A stretch of 64,000 nt of DNA from Croceicoccus bisphenolivorans (lineage in GTDB: Bacteria > Pseudomonadota > Alphaproteobacteria > Sphingomonadales > Sphingomonadaceae): positions 124,001 to 188,000 of the forward strand of contig NZ_LRSE01000001.1 in NCBI RefSeq assembly GCF_001634625.1. The letters run 5' to 3'. This document shows positions 9,784 through 17,573 of the stretch, piece by piece. The notes beneath the pieces are model-generated. The model was not told the origin of the DNA. It saw nothing but the letters and a program-made list of their open reading frames with translations, and did no database searches. Both the position numbers and the translations under genes were made by a program. Positions within the stretch are counted from its first letter, which is position 1, and the number at the start of each line of letters is the position of its first letter.

Positions 9784-9992
9784 GCCCCCTCTGTCACGGA
9801 AACCTGAGAGCTTTCCCCCGTTCCCAAAAAAGGCGCGAGGTTACCCCTTCGGCGGCCACCACATGAGGGAGGCTCTTTCCAGAGTGTCGCTATCGACCGG
9901 CACGGTCCTTTGTGCCTGAGAGTTTCCGGGGCGGTTGCTCCTTCGGCGGCCTGCGATACGCCCGTGGCGAATCACCTGCTCTCTCCCGCGCG
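9784..9992 (-). promoter_or_regulatory. Tandem glycine riboswitch
   Basis: On the minus strand two glycine aptamers follow each other. The first has GGGAGAG near 9986, the core CGCCGAAGGAGCAA (9937-9950) and CTCTCAGGCACAAAGGACC (9905-9923). The second has ACTCTGGAAAGAG (9872-9884), the core CGCCGAAGGGGTAA (9842-9855) and CTCTCAGG plus GACAGAGGGGG near 9785-9807. The CGCCGAAGG and CTCTCAGGC elements are hallmarks of the class. It lies about 60 bases before gcvT and should turn the operon on at high glycine. The promoter must lie between about 9992 and the end of the upstream gene (10035) or inside that gene. Confidence 0.96.
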
Positions 9993-10034
9993 GTCAGCGA
10001 CGTGCGAAACCTGTGTCTGTGTGCGCCTGCGAAG

Positions 10035-10763
10035 TCAATCGGCGAAGCTGGCTGCGGCGGGGACAATCCCGCGTTTGGCGCGGGCCATCACCGGCGCGCG
10101 CCAGATCGCGTCGTTGTCATGCACGAAGCGACCTTCCGCCTTCTGCCCCGAAAGCGCGAGCATGGCGCGCGCCACGTCCGTCGCCTTCACCGACCGGAAA
10201 CGGCGGTACTGGCCGTGCAGCAGCAAGTCCGTTACCGGCGATGCCAAAATCGCGAACCGCTCGCCACTGCGCCGCTCGCCATCGCGGTGACCGCGCAGCA
10301 GGCCGGGCCGAAGGATATCGACGCGTTCGAAGTCGAGCTTCTTCAAAGCCTCCTCCACCTCGCCCTTTACACGCAGGTAGAACGCCTTGGCATGGGGATC
10401 GGCACCGACGGAGCTTACCGTGACCATCTGGCGCGTGCCCGCATGGGCTGCCGCCTTCGCGCATTGCAGGACAAGGCCGTAATCCACCGCGCGGAACGCC
10501 TGTTCGTCCTTGCCCGCCTGCTTCCATGTCGTGCCCAGCGCACAGGCCAGCACGTCGGGCTTCATGTCCGCGATTGCGCCGGGCCAGTTGGACGGTTCGG
10601 CAATGATCATTTCCATACGCGCGCCATCGGGCAGAGGAGCCTCGCGCCGGGACAGCGCGCTCAGGCGAATGTGGGGAAAGTCGCGGGCTTCGCCGATCAG
10701 ACTCATGCCGACAAGGCCGGTCGCGCCGATCAGCACCATGCGCGTCGACCGTGCATCAGACAT
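10035..10763 (-). CDS. NAD(P)H-binding (atypical SDR, NmrA/YbjT-like) protein
   Basis: A 242-residue Rossmann-fold protein with the nucleotide-binding loop GATGLVG close to the N-terminus (after MVLI), then LACALGTTWKQAG, and a VSSVGADP / FYLRVKGEVE region in which YxxxK is replaced by YLRVK. It resembles atypical SDRs of the HTATIP2/YbjT group, whose substrates are mostly unknown. The ATG at 10763 overlaps dgt by eight bases and has AGAGGAA upstream, which decides the start over the longer frame to 10817. Second gene of a dgt operon. Confidence 0.82.
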   Translation of the reverse strand: MSDARSTRMVLIGATGLVGMSLIGEARDFPHIRLSALSRREAPLPDGARMEMIIAEPSNWPGAIADMKPDVLACALGTTWKQAGKDEQAFRAVDYGLVLQCAKAAAHAGTRQMVTVSSVGADPHAKAFYLRVKGEVEEALKKLDFERVDILRPGLLRGHRDGERRSGERFAILASPVTDLLLHGQYRRFRSVKATDVARAMLALSGQKAEGRFVHDNDAIWRAPVMARAKRGIVPAAASFAD

Positions 10764-11970
10764 TGCTGAGTTCCTCTGGCGGCGGGCCGAAGATCTGCGT
10801 GTACTGGCGGATGGCATAACGGTCTGTCATGCCGGCGATGAAATCGGCGATATGCCGCGCACGCTCCGGCTCCCCCTGCGGCAGGGCCGACTGCCAGTCA
10901 TCGGGAAGCAGGGCGGGATCGGCAGCATAGGCTCCGTGCAGTTTCTGCAGCAGTTCGACCGCCAGCTGGGCCGTCCGCTTCTGCGCCGGATGGTAATAGA
11001 CATTGTCGTACATGAAGCGCTTCAGCACGCGCTCGGCCTGCTGCACCCCGCGCGAAAAGCCGGACAGCGCCATGTCCGCGCGGCGTACGTCCTGCGCCGT
11101 TTCCACGCCCTCGCTTGCGATGCGGCCCTTCGTTTCGGCAATCACGTCGTTCACCATCCAGCCGATCTGGCTGCGCACCAGTTCGCGCTGCAGCCTGTCT
11201 CGCGGCGTGCCGGGAAAGCGGCGTTCGATGGCGCGCCACTGGTCGGCGATGAAGTCCATGGCGAGGAGCTGGTCCAACTCGATGAAGCCAGCGCGCAGGC
11301 CATCCTCGATATCGTGATTGTCGTAGGCGATGTCGTCGGCAACCGCGGCAACTTGCGCCTCTATGCTTGGCCAGCGGCCGAGATCGAAGGGGAACGCGCG
11401 GTCCAGTTCCTCCAGCGCCCAGGGCAAAAGTTCGTCTGCGGCAACAGGCCCGTTGTGCTTGGCCAGCCCCTCCAACATTTCCCATGACAGGTTCAGCCCG
11501 TCATGCGTGCAATAGGGGCTTTCCAGCCGCATCAGCACGCGCAGGGTATGGGCATTGTGGTCGAACCCGCCCTGCCCCGTCAGCGCAGCGTCCAGCGCGT
11601 CCTCTCCGGCATGGCCGAAGGGGGCGTGGCCGATGTCGTGGGCCAGGCACAGCGCCTCGGTCAGATCCTCGTCCAATCCAAGCGATCGGGCGATGACGCG
11701 GCCGACTTGCGCGACTTCCAGGCTGTGCGTCAGGCGGGTGCGGTAATGGTCGCCATAGGGCGCGACAAAGACCTGCGCCTTGTGCTTCATACGGCGGAAC
11801 GCAATCGAATGGATCACGCGGTCCCGGTCCCGCTGGAAAGCGCTGCGCGGGCCGCGTACACCGCCACCCGGTTCGCCGAATTCGCGTCCGCGGCTTAGCG
11901 ACGGATCGCAGGCATAACCTGCCCGGCCGGTCCCCTCATCTCTGCGCACAGCCGTATCCAGCGTTTCCAT
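10756..11970 (-). CDS. dgt: dGTP triphosphohydrolase-like HD-domain protein
   Basis: A 404-residue HD-superfamily phosphohydrolase of the dGTPase type that cleaves dNTPs to nucleoside and triphosphate, influencing dNTP pools. Metal-binding residues are seen in RTRLTHSLEVAQV (first His), AHDIGHAPFGHAGE (HD pair and following His) and a later Asp in the VADDIAYDNHD segment. N-terminal RGPRSAFQRDRDRVIHS is typical of the proteobacterial Dgt-like subgroup. ATG start at 11970; the upstream gap to the racemase gene is 69 bases. Confidence 0.93.
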   Translation of the reverse strand: METLDTAVRRDEGTGRAGYACDPSLSRGREFGEPGGGVRGPRSAFQRDRDRVIHSIAFRRMKHKAQVFVAPYGDHYRTRLTHSLEVAQVGRVIARSLGLDEDLTEALCLAHDIGHAPFGHAGEDALDAALTGQGGFDHNAHTLRVLMRLESPYCTHDGLNLSWEMLEGLAKHNGPVAADELLPWALEELDRAFPFDLGRWPSIEAQVAAVADDIAYDNHDIEDGLRAGFIELDQLLAMDFIADQWRAIERRFPGTPRDRLQRELVRSQIGWMVNDVIAETKGRIASEGVETAQDVRRADMALSGFSRGVQQAERVLKRFMYDNVYYHPAQKRTAQLAVELLQKLHGAYAADPALLPDDWQSALPQGEPERARHIADFIAGMTDRYAIRQYTQIFGPPPEELSNV

Positions 11971-12039
11971 GGCCGTGGCCCTGCCAGAAACGAAGCGCGG
12001 TTTGAAGAGGGGATAGGCCCGAAAAAAGCCGCCGGACGC

Positions 12040-12735
12040 CTATCCTTCGCCCAATATCCAGCGGGCGGCGGCCACGGCGTGTATCTCTGCCCCGTCAAAA
12101 ATGGGAAGCACGTTGGCATCGGTGTGGACGATGAGGTTCAGTTCGGTGCAGGCCAGCACGACCGCCTCCGCTCCGTCCTTTTCAAGGTTGGTGATGATCG
12201 TGCGCAGTTCCCGCTCGCTCTGCCGGCGCACCTTGCCCAGCATCACCTCCTCGTAAACGATACGGTCTATCGTCTCCACGATGTCCATCTGGGGCGGCAG
12301 CAGTTCGATATCGCGCGCCAGCAGGCGGCGGCGATAGAATTCCTCCAGCATGACATTGCGGGTGCCAAGAATCGCGGCCTTCTTCGCGCCTGCGTCGATC
12401 ATCGCATCGGCCACGCAATCGGCGATATGCAGGATCGGGATCGAGATCGCCTCGGCCACGCGGTCGACAATGCAATGCATGGAATTGGCCGCGATCACGA
12501 TCGCTTCCGCACCCGCCGTTTCCAGCCTATTTGCCGATTCGCCGATCGCCTTGGCCGCCTTGTCCCAGTCCTCGCGAGTGGAAAGGCGATAAAGCGGCGC
12601 GAAATCGAGACTTTCTATCAGGAGCGGCGCCGAAGACTGCGGCCCCTTTGCCTTTTGCACGATACGATTGATGTCTTCGTAATAGCCGCGGGTGGAAACC
12701 CAGCTCATTCCACCGATCAGGCCCAGTTTACGCAA
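12040..12735 (-). CDS. Aspartate/glutamate racemase-family protein lacking the first catalytic Cys
   Basis: A 231-residue member of the Asp/Glu racemase superfamily, closest in pattern to broad-specificity YgeA-like proteins (GLIGGMSWVST at the start). The second catalytic cysteine is present (C196 in ACTEL), but the position before the Asn of the NT/NSMH motif is Ala83 (AANSMH) where racemases have Cys and YgeA has Thr. Racemase activity is therefore doubtful. The start is TTG 12735 with AAGGGA about 10 bases upstream. The longer GTG start at 12807 would lie inside the terminator of the upstream protease gene and is rejected. Confidence 0.85.
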   Translation of the reverse strand: MRKLGLIGGMSWVSTRGYYEDINRIVQKAKGPQSSAPLLIESLDFAPLYRLSTREDWDKAAKAIGESANRLETAGAEAIVIAANSMHCIVDRVAEAISIPILHIADCVADAMIDAGAKKAAILGTRNVMLEEFYRRRLLARDIELLPPQMDIVETIDRIVYEEVMLGKVRRQSERELRTIITNLEKDGAEAVVLACTELNLIVHTDANVLPIFDGAEIHAVAAARWILGEG

Positions 12736-12779
12736 ATGTCCGATTCCCTTGCTGTCGTTCGCAGTTGCACACTCTAGGT

Positions 12780-12812
12780 AAAAAAAGGGCGGCGCGTCCA
12801 GCGACACGCCGC
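12780..12812 (-). terminator. Intrinsic terminator of the subtilase gene
   Basis: On the minus strand a 10-bp stem (GCGGCGTGTC / GACGCGCCGC, one G-U) with a GCTG loop is followed by CC and seven T's. It lies 30 bases behind the stop of the S8 protease gene, a textbook rho-independent terminator. Confidence 0.92.
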
Positions 12813-12841
12813 TCCTTTCATCGCCCCAGTGGGCCTAACGG

Positions 12842-14005
12842 TCAGTGAACGCCGATGATATCCTTGTTGGTATCGGGATCGTCCGCAACTGTGCCGCCGG
12901 ACTTGATCGGCCCCAGCATCAGGATGCCCGCCGCGTGCGGCGCAGCCATCGACGTGCCGGACAGCGTGGCATAGCCGCCATCCTTGTACGTGGAGTAGAT
13001 CGAATAGCCCGGCTCCGCGAAATCGATCGGCGGATTGCCATAGTTGGAGAAGTAGGCCCACTTGTCGTCCACATCGATCGCGCTGATCGTGTAGATGTAC
13101 GGCCCGTTGGCGCGTGCCGGTGAATGATTGTTCGCGTCGTCGCTTTCGTTACCGGCCGCAAGCGTGAAGAACACATGCTTGTTCAGATCGTTGCCATTCG
13201 CGTCGATACCGTTCGATGCATTGATGACCGCGTTGTCGATATCACTGTCGGCACCGCCGCCAAGGCTCATGTTCGCAACGTCGCCTGCAGCGGCATTCTT
13301 CGCGACATAATCGATGCCGGCCAGAACGTCGGACCATGATCCGCTGCCATTGCGGTCCAGCACGCGGACGGCGACGACCGTGGACCCGGGAGCAACACCA
13401 GCCATGCCCTTGCCGTTCTTTTTGGCCGCGATCGTCCCTGCGACGTGGGTGCCGTGGCCATTAAGGTCATCCGGCCCGGTGTCCTTACCCTTGGACACGA
13501 AGTTGACACTGCGTCCGGTATCCACGACCAGATCCGGGTGGTCGAGATCGACCCCGGTGTCGATGATCCACGCGGTCTTCGTGCTCATGTCGACACCCCC
13601 GTTCACACGCGTGATATCCCAGCGCACTTCCGAAGTGGGCGTGGGTGTCGGCGTTCCGCCAAACGGCGGCCCTTTTGTCGGCGACGGGCCGAGATCCACG
13701 ACGCGATCGGCCTTGCAGCGTTCGATCCCGGGATTCTTCGCAACCATCTGCTGGACGCCGCGTTCGGACGCATAGACCGAAAAGCCGCGAGCCGCCGTCG
13801 TGTAGACATGCATGACCCGCCCGCCATTGGGGCGCGCTGCACCTTCGGCCGCCACGCGTGCAAGGCCCCTTGGCACGGCCTCCGGATGGAAGAAACAGAT
13901 GTACTGGTTGGCGATGACGTCCCCGCGCTGTCCTTGCGCGGCAGCCGGCATGGCGAATGCGCTGACGCCCGCAAGCGCCGCGACGATCAGTCCCGTTTTT
14001 TGCAT
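12842..14005 (-). CDS. Secreted S8-family serine protease (subtilase)
   Basis: A 387-residue exported subtilisin-like protease. Signal peptide: residues 1-24 (MQKTGLIVAALAG... ending PAAAQ). An inhibitor-I9-like propeptide follows (about 30-105), then a Pro/Thr linker with TPTPTPTSEV, then the catalytic domain. The triad is Asp in IIDTGVDLDHPD, His in NGHGTHVAGT and Ser in SGTSMAAPHAAG. The start at ATG 14005 has AGGGAG upstream and gives a clean signal peptide; the longer frame to 14092 is non-coding. It is short, with no C-terminal repeat or autotransporter domain, so it is probably periplasmic or released. Monocistronic, with its own terminator. Confidence 0.93.
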   Translation of the reverse strand: MQKTGLIVAALAGVSAFAMPAAAQGQRGDVIANQYICFFHPEAVPRGLARVAAEGAARPNGGRVMHVYTTAARGFSVYASERGVQQMVAKNPGIERCKADRVVDLGPSPTKGPPFGGTPTPTPTSEVRWDITRVNGGVDMSTKTAWIIDTGVDLDHPDLVVDTGRSVNFVSKGKDTGPDDLNGHGTHVAGTIAAKKNGKGMAGVAPGSTVVAVRVLDRNGSGSWSDVLAGIDYVAKNAAAGDVANMSLGGGADSDIDNAVINASNGIDANGNDLNKHVFFTLAAGNESDDANNHSPARANGPYIYTISAIDVDDKWAYFSNYGNPPIDFAEPGYSIYSTYKDGGYATLSGTSMAAPHAAGILMLGPIKSGGTVADDPDTNKDIIGVH

Positions 14006-14101
14006 GACCCTAATCTCCCTTGGCGTTCCCGGTCCCGCGGGAACGGCAGGAAGACTACGCCTCTCAGCACGAGGCGCAATGCCATTTAGCATCTTCTGAA
14101 A

Positions 14102-14148
14102 CCATCCGACGAGCGGCGTCTCTCAGAGATGCCACCGCTCGCCGATGG
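14102..14148 (-). terminator. Long imperfect hairpin behind the pnt operon
   Basis: Arms CCATC...CGAGCGG and CCGCTCG...GATGG plus an inner CTCT/AGAG pair form a long interrupted hairpin 7 bases after the pntB stop. Only a short TTT follows on the minus strand, so it may terminate the pnt transcript inefficiently. The same stretch precedes the subtilase gene. Confidence 0.5.
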
Positions 14149-14154
14149 AATGCG

Positions 14155-15642
14155 TCAGTCGGCCAATGCCTTGTTGATCTCCTCGACCATCTTCTTGGCG
14201 TCAGATAGCAGCATCATCGTCTGGTCCATGTAGAACACGTCGTTGTCGACGCCGGCATAGCCCACTCCGCCCATCGAACGCTTGATGAAGAAGACCTGCT
14301 TTGCCTTGTCCACGTCGAACACGGGCATGCCGTAAATCGGGCTGGACTTGTCGGTCTTTGCCGCGGGGTTCACCACGTCGTTCGCGCCGATGATGAAAGC
14401 CACGTCGGTCTGCGCGAACTCGCCGTTGATGTCCTCAAGCTCGAAGACATCGTCGTAAGGGACGCTCGCTTCGGCCAGCAGCACGTTCATGTGGCCGGGC
14501 ATGCGGCCCGCGACCGGGTGGATCGCGAACTTCACGGTAACGCCCTTTTCCTTCAGCAGGTCGGTCATCTCGCGAAGCACGTGCTGTGCCTGCGCCACGG
14601 CCATGCCATAGCCGGGGATGATGATGACCTGTTCGGCCTGGCTCATCATGAACGCCGCGTCTTCGGCGCTGCCGCGCTTCCACGGACGGTCGGTCTTGGC
14701 GGCACCGGCGCCGCCGCCACCCGAATCGCCGCCGAAGCCGCCTGCGATGACCGAGAGGAACCCGCGGTTCATCGCCTTGCACATGATGTACGACAGGATC
14801 GCACCCGATGCGCCGACCAGCGCACCGGTGATGATCATCGCGGTGTTGTGCAGGGTAAAGCCCATCGCCGCTGCCGCCCAGCCCGAGTACGAGTTGAGCA
14901 TTGAGACGACGACCGGCATGTCCGCGCCGCCGATCGGGATGATCAGCAGGAAGCCGATGATGAAGGCGAGTACGGTGACCGCGGCGATGATCCACAGCGA
15001 CTGGTCCTGCGTGAAATACGCGGTCAGCAGCAGGATCGCGGCCAATGTCCCCAGGTTGATCACATGCCGCCCCGGCAGCATGATCGGCGCGCCGCTCATC
15101 TTGCCGGCAAGCTTCAGGAACGCGATGACCGAGCCGGAGAACGTGATCGCACCGATGGCGATGCCCAGCCCCATCTCGACCCGGCTGACGGGAGAGATGA
15201 CCATCTGTTCGCCCACGCCAAGCCCGCCGCCCATGTCGAGCGTACCGGGTACGAGAATGCCGAATGCACCGGGATTGAGGTAGGCTGCCCAGCCCACCAG
15301 CACCGCGGCCATGCCGACAAGGGAGTGGAACGCGGCGACAAGCTGCGGCATGTCCGTCATCGCGATCTTGCGCGCGGTGACAAAGCCGATGGCACCGCCT
15401 ATGGCGATCGCGATCAGGATTTCTGGCAGGCTGGCGATGTCATGCGTGACCAGCGTGGTGACGACAGCGATCAGCATGCCGACCATGCCGTAACGGTTGC
15501 CCTGCCGTGAAGTGGTGGGGTGCGACAGCCCGCGCAGCGCGAGGATGAAGCACACGCCCGCGACAAGATAGGCAAAGGCCACCCAAGGGTTCACCGCGTG
15601 GGCAGTGTCGGCAGCGACGGCGAGAACGGAAGAGAGCATCAC
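14155..15642 (-). CDS. pntB: NAD(P) transhydrogenase beta subunit
   Basis: A 495-residue membrane subunit of proton-translocating transhydrogenase, which uses the proton gradient to make NADPH from NADH. About nine hydrophobic helices occupy the first 300 residues, followed by the NADP(H)-binding dIII domain with IIPGYGMAVAQAQH and the HPVAGRMPGHMNVLLAEA segment. Length is typical for the family. It overlaps pntAB by four bases. It forms the complex with the two alpha subunits directly upstream. Confidence 0.97.
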   Translation of the reverse strand: MMLSSVLAVAADTAHAVNPWVAFAYLVAGVCFILALRGLSHPTTSRQGNRYGMVGMLIAVVTTLVTHDIASLPEILIAIAIGGAIGFVTARKIAMTDMPQLVAAFHSLVGMAAVLVGWAAYLNPGAFGILVPGTLDMGGGLGVGEQMVISPVSRVEMGLGIAIGAITFSGSVIAFLKLAGKMSGAPIMLPGRHVINLGTLAAILLLTAYFTQDQSLWIIAAVTVLAFIIGFLLIIPIGGADMPVVVSMLNSYSGWAAAAMGFTLHNTAMIITGALVGASGAILSYIMCKAMNRGFLSVIAGGFGGDSGGGGAGAAKTDRPWKRGSAEDAAFMMSQAEQVIIIPGYGMAVAQAQHVLREMTDLLKEKGVTVKFAIHPVAGRMPGHMNVLLAEASVPYDDVFELEDINGEFAQTDVAFIIGANDVVNPAAKTDKSSPIYGMPVFDVDKAKQVFFIKRSMGGVGYAGVDNDVFYMDQTMMLLSDAKKMVEEINKALAD

Positions 15643-15944
15643 TTACCCTCCGCCTTGGGAGCAGGACGCTCCTTCTTCTTGTACATTGCCAGCATGCGTT
15701 CGGTGACGGCAAAGCCGCCGAAGATGTTGACGCTGGCCAGCACGATGCCGATCAGGCCCAGCCACTTGGCAGCAGGGCTTCCGGCGTTGGCGGCCGCGAT
15801 CAGCGCGCCGACGATGATGACCGACGAAATCGCGTTGGTCACCGCCATCAGCGGCGTGTGCAGCGCCGGCGTGACCGACCAGACGACGTAATAGCCGACG
15901 AAACAGGCCATCACGAAGATGGAAAGAATTGCTACGAAATCCAT
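15639..15944 (-). CDS. pntAB: NAD(P) transhydrogenase alpha subunit, membrane part
   Basis: A 101-residue protein with three hydrophobic helices and the conserved TPALHTPLMAVTNAISSVIIVGAL segment that marks the membrane part (dII) of PntA. In alphaproteobacteria PntA is commonly split into a soluble and a membrane polypeptide, as here. The stop overlaps the pntB start by four bases; the gene follows pntAA after 12 bases. Confidence 0.96.
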   Translation of the reverse strand: MDFVAILSIFVMACFVGYYVVWSVTPALHTPLMAVTNAISSVIIVGALIAAANAGSPAAKWLGLIGIVLASVNIFGGFAVTERMLAMYKKKERPAPKAEGK

Positions 15945-15956
15945 GGTGCGGCCCCC

Positions 15957-17096
15957 TCAGCCCAGCAGCCGTTCGTTCACGACCTTGCCGCCTTGCGTCA
16001 GGCGGATGGCGTCGCCGATTTCCTCGTCTAGGACGACCTCGTTCTTCTCCCCGTCCCAGAAGGCGGAAAGGAAGTTGAAGAAGTTGCGGGCCAGCAGCGC
16101 CGAAGCGTCCGCCGGCAGGTGCGCCGGGGTATTGGAATAGCCGACGATCTTCACGCCGTGCTTTTCAACCACCTGATCGGGCACCGAACCCTCGACATTG
16201 CCGCCTTGCGCCACGGCAAGGTCGAAGATGACCGAGCCTGCCCGCATCGTGGCGATCTGCGTGTCCGATATCAGGCGCGGCGCGGGCCGGCCCGGAATCA
16301 GCGCGGTGGTGATGACGATGTCCTGCTTGGCGATGTGGCTGGACACCAGTTCGGCCTGCGCCTTCTGGTATTCCTCGCTCATCTCGGTGGCATAGCCGCC
16401 GCTGCCCTCACCCTCGATCCCCGCGACGCTCTCGACGAAGATCGGCTTGGCGCCAAGCGACTGGATCTGCTCCTTCGTCGCCGAGCGCACGTCGGTCGCA
16501 GAGACCTGCGCGCCAAGACGGCGAGCCGTGGCGATAGCCTGAAGCCCCGCAACGCCGACACCCATGACGAAGGCCTTCGCCGCGGTAATCGTGCCCGCAG
16601 CGGTCATCATCATCGGGAAGGCGCGGCCGTAAAGGTTCGCGGCAACCAAAACCGCCTTGTATCCGGCAAGGTTCGACTGGGATGACAGGACGTCCATCGA
16701 CTGCGCACGCGTGATGCGCGGCATGAACTCCATCGCCATCGCCTCGAACCCGGCGGCGGCATAGGCCTCGACTTTCGCCTTTTCGCGGAACGGGTCGAAT
16801 ATGGCAGCGACTTTCGCGCCGGCCTTCGCTCCGCCAAGGTTCAAGACCTCCGGCGCCTGCACGGCCAGCACCCAGTCCGCGCCGTTCAGCGTTGCCGCGC
16901 GGTCGCCGACTTCGGCGCCGGCATCGGCATATTCGGCGTCCGACACCGATGCCTTTACCCCAGCCCCGGACTCGACGCGCAGGCGCGCGCCAAGCTTGGT
17001 CAGCTTCTTTACCGTTTCCGGAATCGCTGCGACGCGGGTCTCACCCTCGGCGCGTTCGGCTATGACCGCAATGACCGGTCCTTCGTTCCCCTCCAC
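15957..17096 (-). CDS. pntAA: NAD(P) transhydrogenase alpha subunit, NAD(H)-binding part
   Basis: A 379-residue soluble dI domain, related to alanine dehydrogenase, which binds NAD(H). Visible motifs: ERAEGETRVAAIPETVKKL at the N-terminus, LSSQSNLAGYKAV near the centre, the Rossmann loop GVGVAGLQAIATARRLGAQVSATDVR and the mobile-loop region near GYATEMSEEYQKAQ. Length is typical. The ATG start is 16 bases downstream of the small oxidase-subunit gene, so pntAA is probably cotranscribed with it. Confidence 0.97.
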   Translation of the reverse strand: MEGNEGPVIAVIAERAEGETRVAAIPETVKKLTKLGARLRVESGAGVKASVSDAEYADAGAEVGDRAATLNGADWVLAVQAPEVLNLGGAKAGAKVAAIFDPFREKAKVEAYAAAGFEAMAMEFMPRITRAQSMDVLSSQSNLAGYKAVLVAANLYGRAFPMMMTAAGTITAAKAFVMGVGVAGLQAIATARRLGAQVSATDVRSATKEQIQSLGAKPIFVESVAGIEGEGSGGYATEMSEEYQKAQAELVSSHIAKQDIVITTALIPGRPAPRLISDTQIATMRAGSVIFDLAVAQGGNVEGSVPDQVVEKHGVKIVGYSNTPAHLPADASALLARNFFNFLSAFWDGEKNEVVLDEEIGDAIRLTQGGKVVNERLLG

Positions 17097-17112
17097 TGGT
17101 TCGAAAGCCGTA

Positions 17113-17235
17113 TCAGGCGATTATCATGACGACGATGGCGGCGATGATCGCGCAAACGATCGTGCCCCACTTCGTCATCTGGATGAAACCTTCATAAGTT
17201 CCGCGGGCGGCCTTCATGTTGTCGATCTTAGCCAT
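17113..17235 (-). CDS. aa3-type cytochrome c oxidase subunit IV
   Basis: A 40-residue protein starting MAKIDNMKAARGTYEGFI and ending in one transmembrane helix rich in Ile, Ala and Val. This is the pattern of the tiny bacterial aa3 oxidase subunit IV, in which a short amphipathic N-terminus (often with a Tyr-Glu-Gly/Ser-Phe motif) precedes a single helix. Its function in the oxidase is structural. It lies 16 bases upstream of pntAA in the same direction, linking respiration and NADPH production in one transcript. It is too short to be found by routine length cut-offs. Confidence 0.88.
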   Translation of the reverse strand: MAKIDNMKAARGTYEGFIQMTKWGTIVCAIIAAIVVMIIA

Positions 17236-17573
17236 GGTCGTCCGAATTCCCCTTCAGCGTGTAACCTGCCATCCGTTCGTCCGGTCTGGCAGCACAATAA
17301 CCTCCTGACGGATGCGATCCGCCGGACGCATGGCTGTATAGCCGCCGGATTGAAGGCACAAGCCCCGCCGGACTGACATTAAGTTCAGGAGCATTCCTGC
17401 GCGGCATCTTGTCATCCGGGCGCGAGAAGGCCGATCCGCAGGGCGCAACCGGCTGTGATTACCCGCACATCCGGCATTCACGTTGCCGATATAAAGGCAT
17501 TATTTACGATAGCCGTTTATTGAAATTGCAAGTGTGCCGCCCGCGACGGGCGCGGCGGTTTGAGGGAGCCTTC
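17236..17573. promoter_or_regulatory. Divergent intergenic region between oxidase subunit IV/pnt and the NtrC-like regulator
   Basis: A 338-base region with no credible gene. It must hold the minus-strand promoter for the oxidase subunit/pnt operon and the plus-strand promoter for the regulator. It becomes AT-richer at 17490-17530 (TATAAAGGCATTATTTACGATAG). A GAGGGAG ribosome-binding site lies 6-7 bases before the regulator's ATG at 17574. I could not assign -35/-10 elements with confidence. Confidence 0.5.

Noticed and set aside
12736-12807. A longer racemase start at GTG 12807
   Set aside because: It would place the N-terminus inside the stem of the intrinsic terminator of the subtilase gene; TTG 12735 with AAGGGA gives the family N-terminus.
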